Shown here one piece after another: positions 5,982 to 6,668 of a stretch of 6,668 bases of DNA. The translations under genes and the position numbers were made by a program. The DNA is from Bacteroidaceae bacterium. Lineage in GTDB: Bacteria > Bacteroidota > Bacteroidia > Bacteroidales > Bacteroidaceae. The notes below the pieces were generated by a model. That model ran no database searches and was not told where the DNA came from. It saw only the letters and a list, made by a program, of their open reading frames with translations. Location of the stretch: assembly GCA_024695315.1 (NCBI GenBank), contig JAILIJ010000007.1:1-6668 (forward strand), written 5' to 3'. Positions within the stretch are counted from its first letter, which is position 1. Every line of letters starts with the position of its first letter.

Positions 5982-6668
5982 ATGAAGTTACAGTTTTACA
6001 AGAAGGGCATACCTACCAAAATAATACGAAGAATTATCACTCTTGTTATCGTATTTATTGTATCAGTTATATTCTTTGAGATTGTCACAAATATCTCAGA
6101 GGATGTTGAAATATCTAGTCAATCTAAACCAACACTTCCACTGGTCAAAATAAATTACCTCAGTGATGCATCCACAGAATTACACGGTTACGTTACGGAA
6201 ATGGACCCAGCATACATGCGAGATGCCATCATTCCACTGGACAGCGAGCGAAACATCAATATTTCAGTGGACACCAAGGGCTACCGGGTGGACACATTAG
6301 AATATGAAATAAAGTCTCTTGATACCCAGCGCAACATTTCCAAAAATGAGTTGGATTTCAATCAGGATGGCAATGTGATTACCGCCAATTTCCAGGCGGA
6401 GAACCTTATCGAAAAGAATGAAGAGTATCTCCTTGTAATCACCCTGAAAAATACTACTCAGGAAGTTTACTACTACACAAGAATCATGCAGCCAGACGGA
6501 TGCCACGAGGAAGAAATCCTTGATTTTGCCCAGTATTTCCACAACACAGCCCTGTCTGCAGATGCCACTGACTTGGCTACATTCATTGAGCCTGATGTTT
6601 ACAACACCAGCCAGGACCTTAGCCACGTGGACATCAACTCCACACTTTCTCAGATTTCCTATGGCACC
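5982..6668 (+). CDS. Single-pass membrane protein with unrecognised ectodomain (3' end beyond window)
   Basis: An uninterrupted frame of 229 codons runs from ATG 5982 to the last base, so the gene is partial. The N terminus MKLQFYKKGIPTKIIRR is basic and is followed by a hydrophobic helix (about 18-37). No signal-peptidase site stands out, so it is probably a type II anchored protein with its ectodomain outside. The ectodomain begins PTLPLVKINYLS and contains HGYVTEMDPAYMRDAIIPLD (about 68-87), then alternating beta-strand-like stretches ending in EEYLLVITLKN and VYYYTRIMQPD (about 148-175). One Cys is seen. I do not recognise the family; the region resembles conserved hypothetical envelope proteins of Lachnospiraceae, from memory only. 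Translation signals are weak: AAAGGA lies 14 bases upstream, too far for an ideal site, and no alternative ATG, GTG or TTG lies between. It diverges from the LTA synthase gene, sharing the intergenic control region. Confidence 0.75.
   Translation, partial: MKLQFYKKGIPTKIIRRIITLVIVFIVSVIFFEIVTNISEDVEISSQSKPTLPLVKINYLSDASTELHGYVTEMDPAYMRDAIIPLDSERNINISVDTKGYRVDTLEYEIKSLDTQRNISKNELDFNQDGNVITANFQAENLIEKNEEYLLVITLKNTTQEVYYYTRIMQPDGCHEEEILDFAQYFHNTALSADATDLATFIEPDVYNTSQDLSHVDINSTLSQISYGT

Noticed and set aside
6297..6626. 109-codon - strand frame
   Set aside because: It is antisense to the 229-codon + strand frame that begins with a basic tail and membrane helix. It has no independent support.

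Overview
The window reads as a chromosomal stretch from a Gram-positive, low-to-mid GC Firmicute. It carries a class B sortase with a wall-anchored substrate and a five-pass LTA synthase, so the cell has a thick wall and lipoteichoic-acid-type polymers. Protein style (PKTADG sorting motif, X2-like domain before the anchor, cytosolic extension on the sortase) suggests Lachnospiraceae, possibly near Butyrivibrio/Pseudobutyrivibrio. That placement is an inference from remembered family style, not a database result.

Layout. Positions 44-3550 hold three co-directional + strand genes with short gaps (49 and 17 bp): a class B sortase with an N-terminal cytosolic module, a 538-residue modular surface protein with a C-terminal sorting signal, and a YhhN-family multi-pass membrane protein. 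They probably form one operon that ends at a 12-bp-stem hairpin (3556-3584). This hairpin is T-rich on both sides, so it also terminates the convergent - strand gene. That gene (3589-5844, -) is an LTA-synthase-family phosphoglycerol transferase with an extra C-terminal beta-rich domain and an acidic tail. A + strand gene starting at 5982 runs off the window end; it encodes a single-pass membrane protein with an unrecognised ectodomain.

The sortase and surface protein look like an enzyme and its dedicated substrate. The sortase would cut the PKTADG motif and attach the protein to peptidoglycan, displaying repeat domains and an X2-like domain beyond a Gly/Ser hinge. The LTA synthase polymerises glycerol phosphate at the outer membrane face. 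The whole window is therefore envelope biology.

The most informative non-coding stretch is 5845-5981. It contains a near-consensus - strand promoter whose predicted transcript starts downstream of the longest-ORF ATG of the LTA synthase gene, so the annotated start should be 5844, where a GGAGG precedes the ATG. A 7-bp inverted repeat covers the -10 and start point, and a weaker + strand promoter may face it. I found no RNA genes, CRISPR arrays, insertion sequences or phage features.
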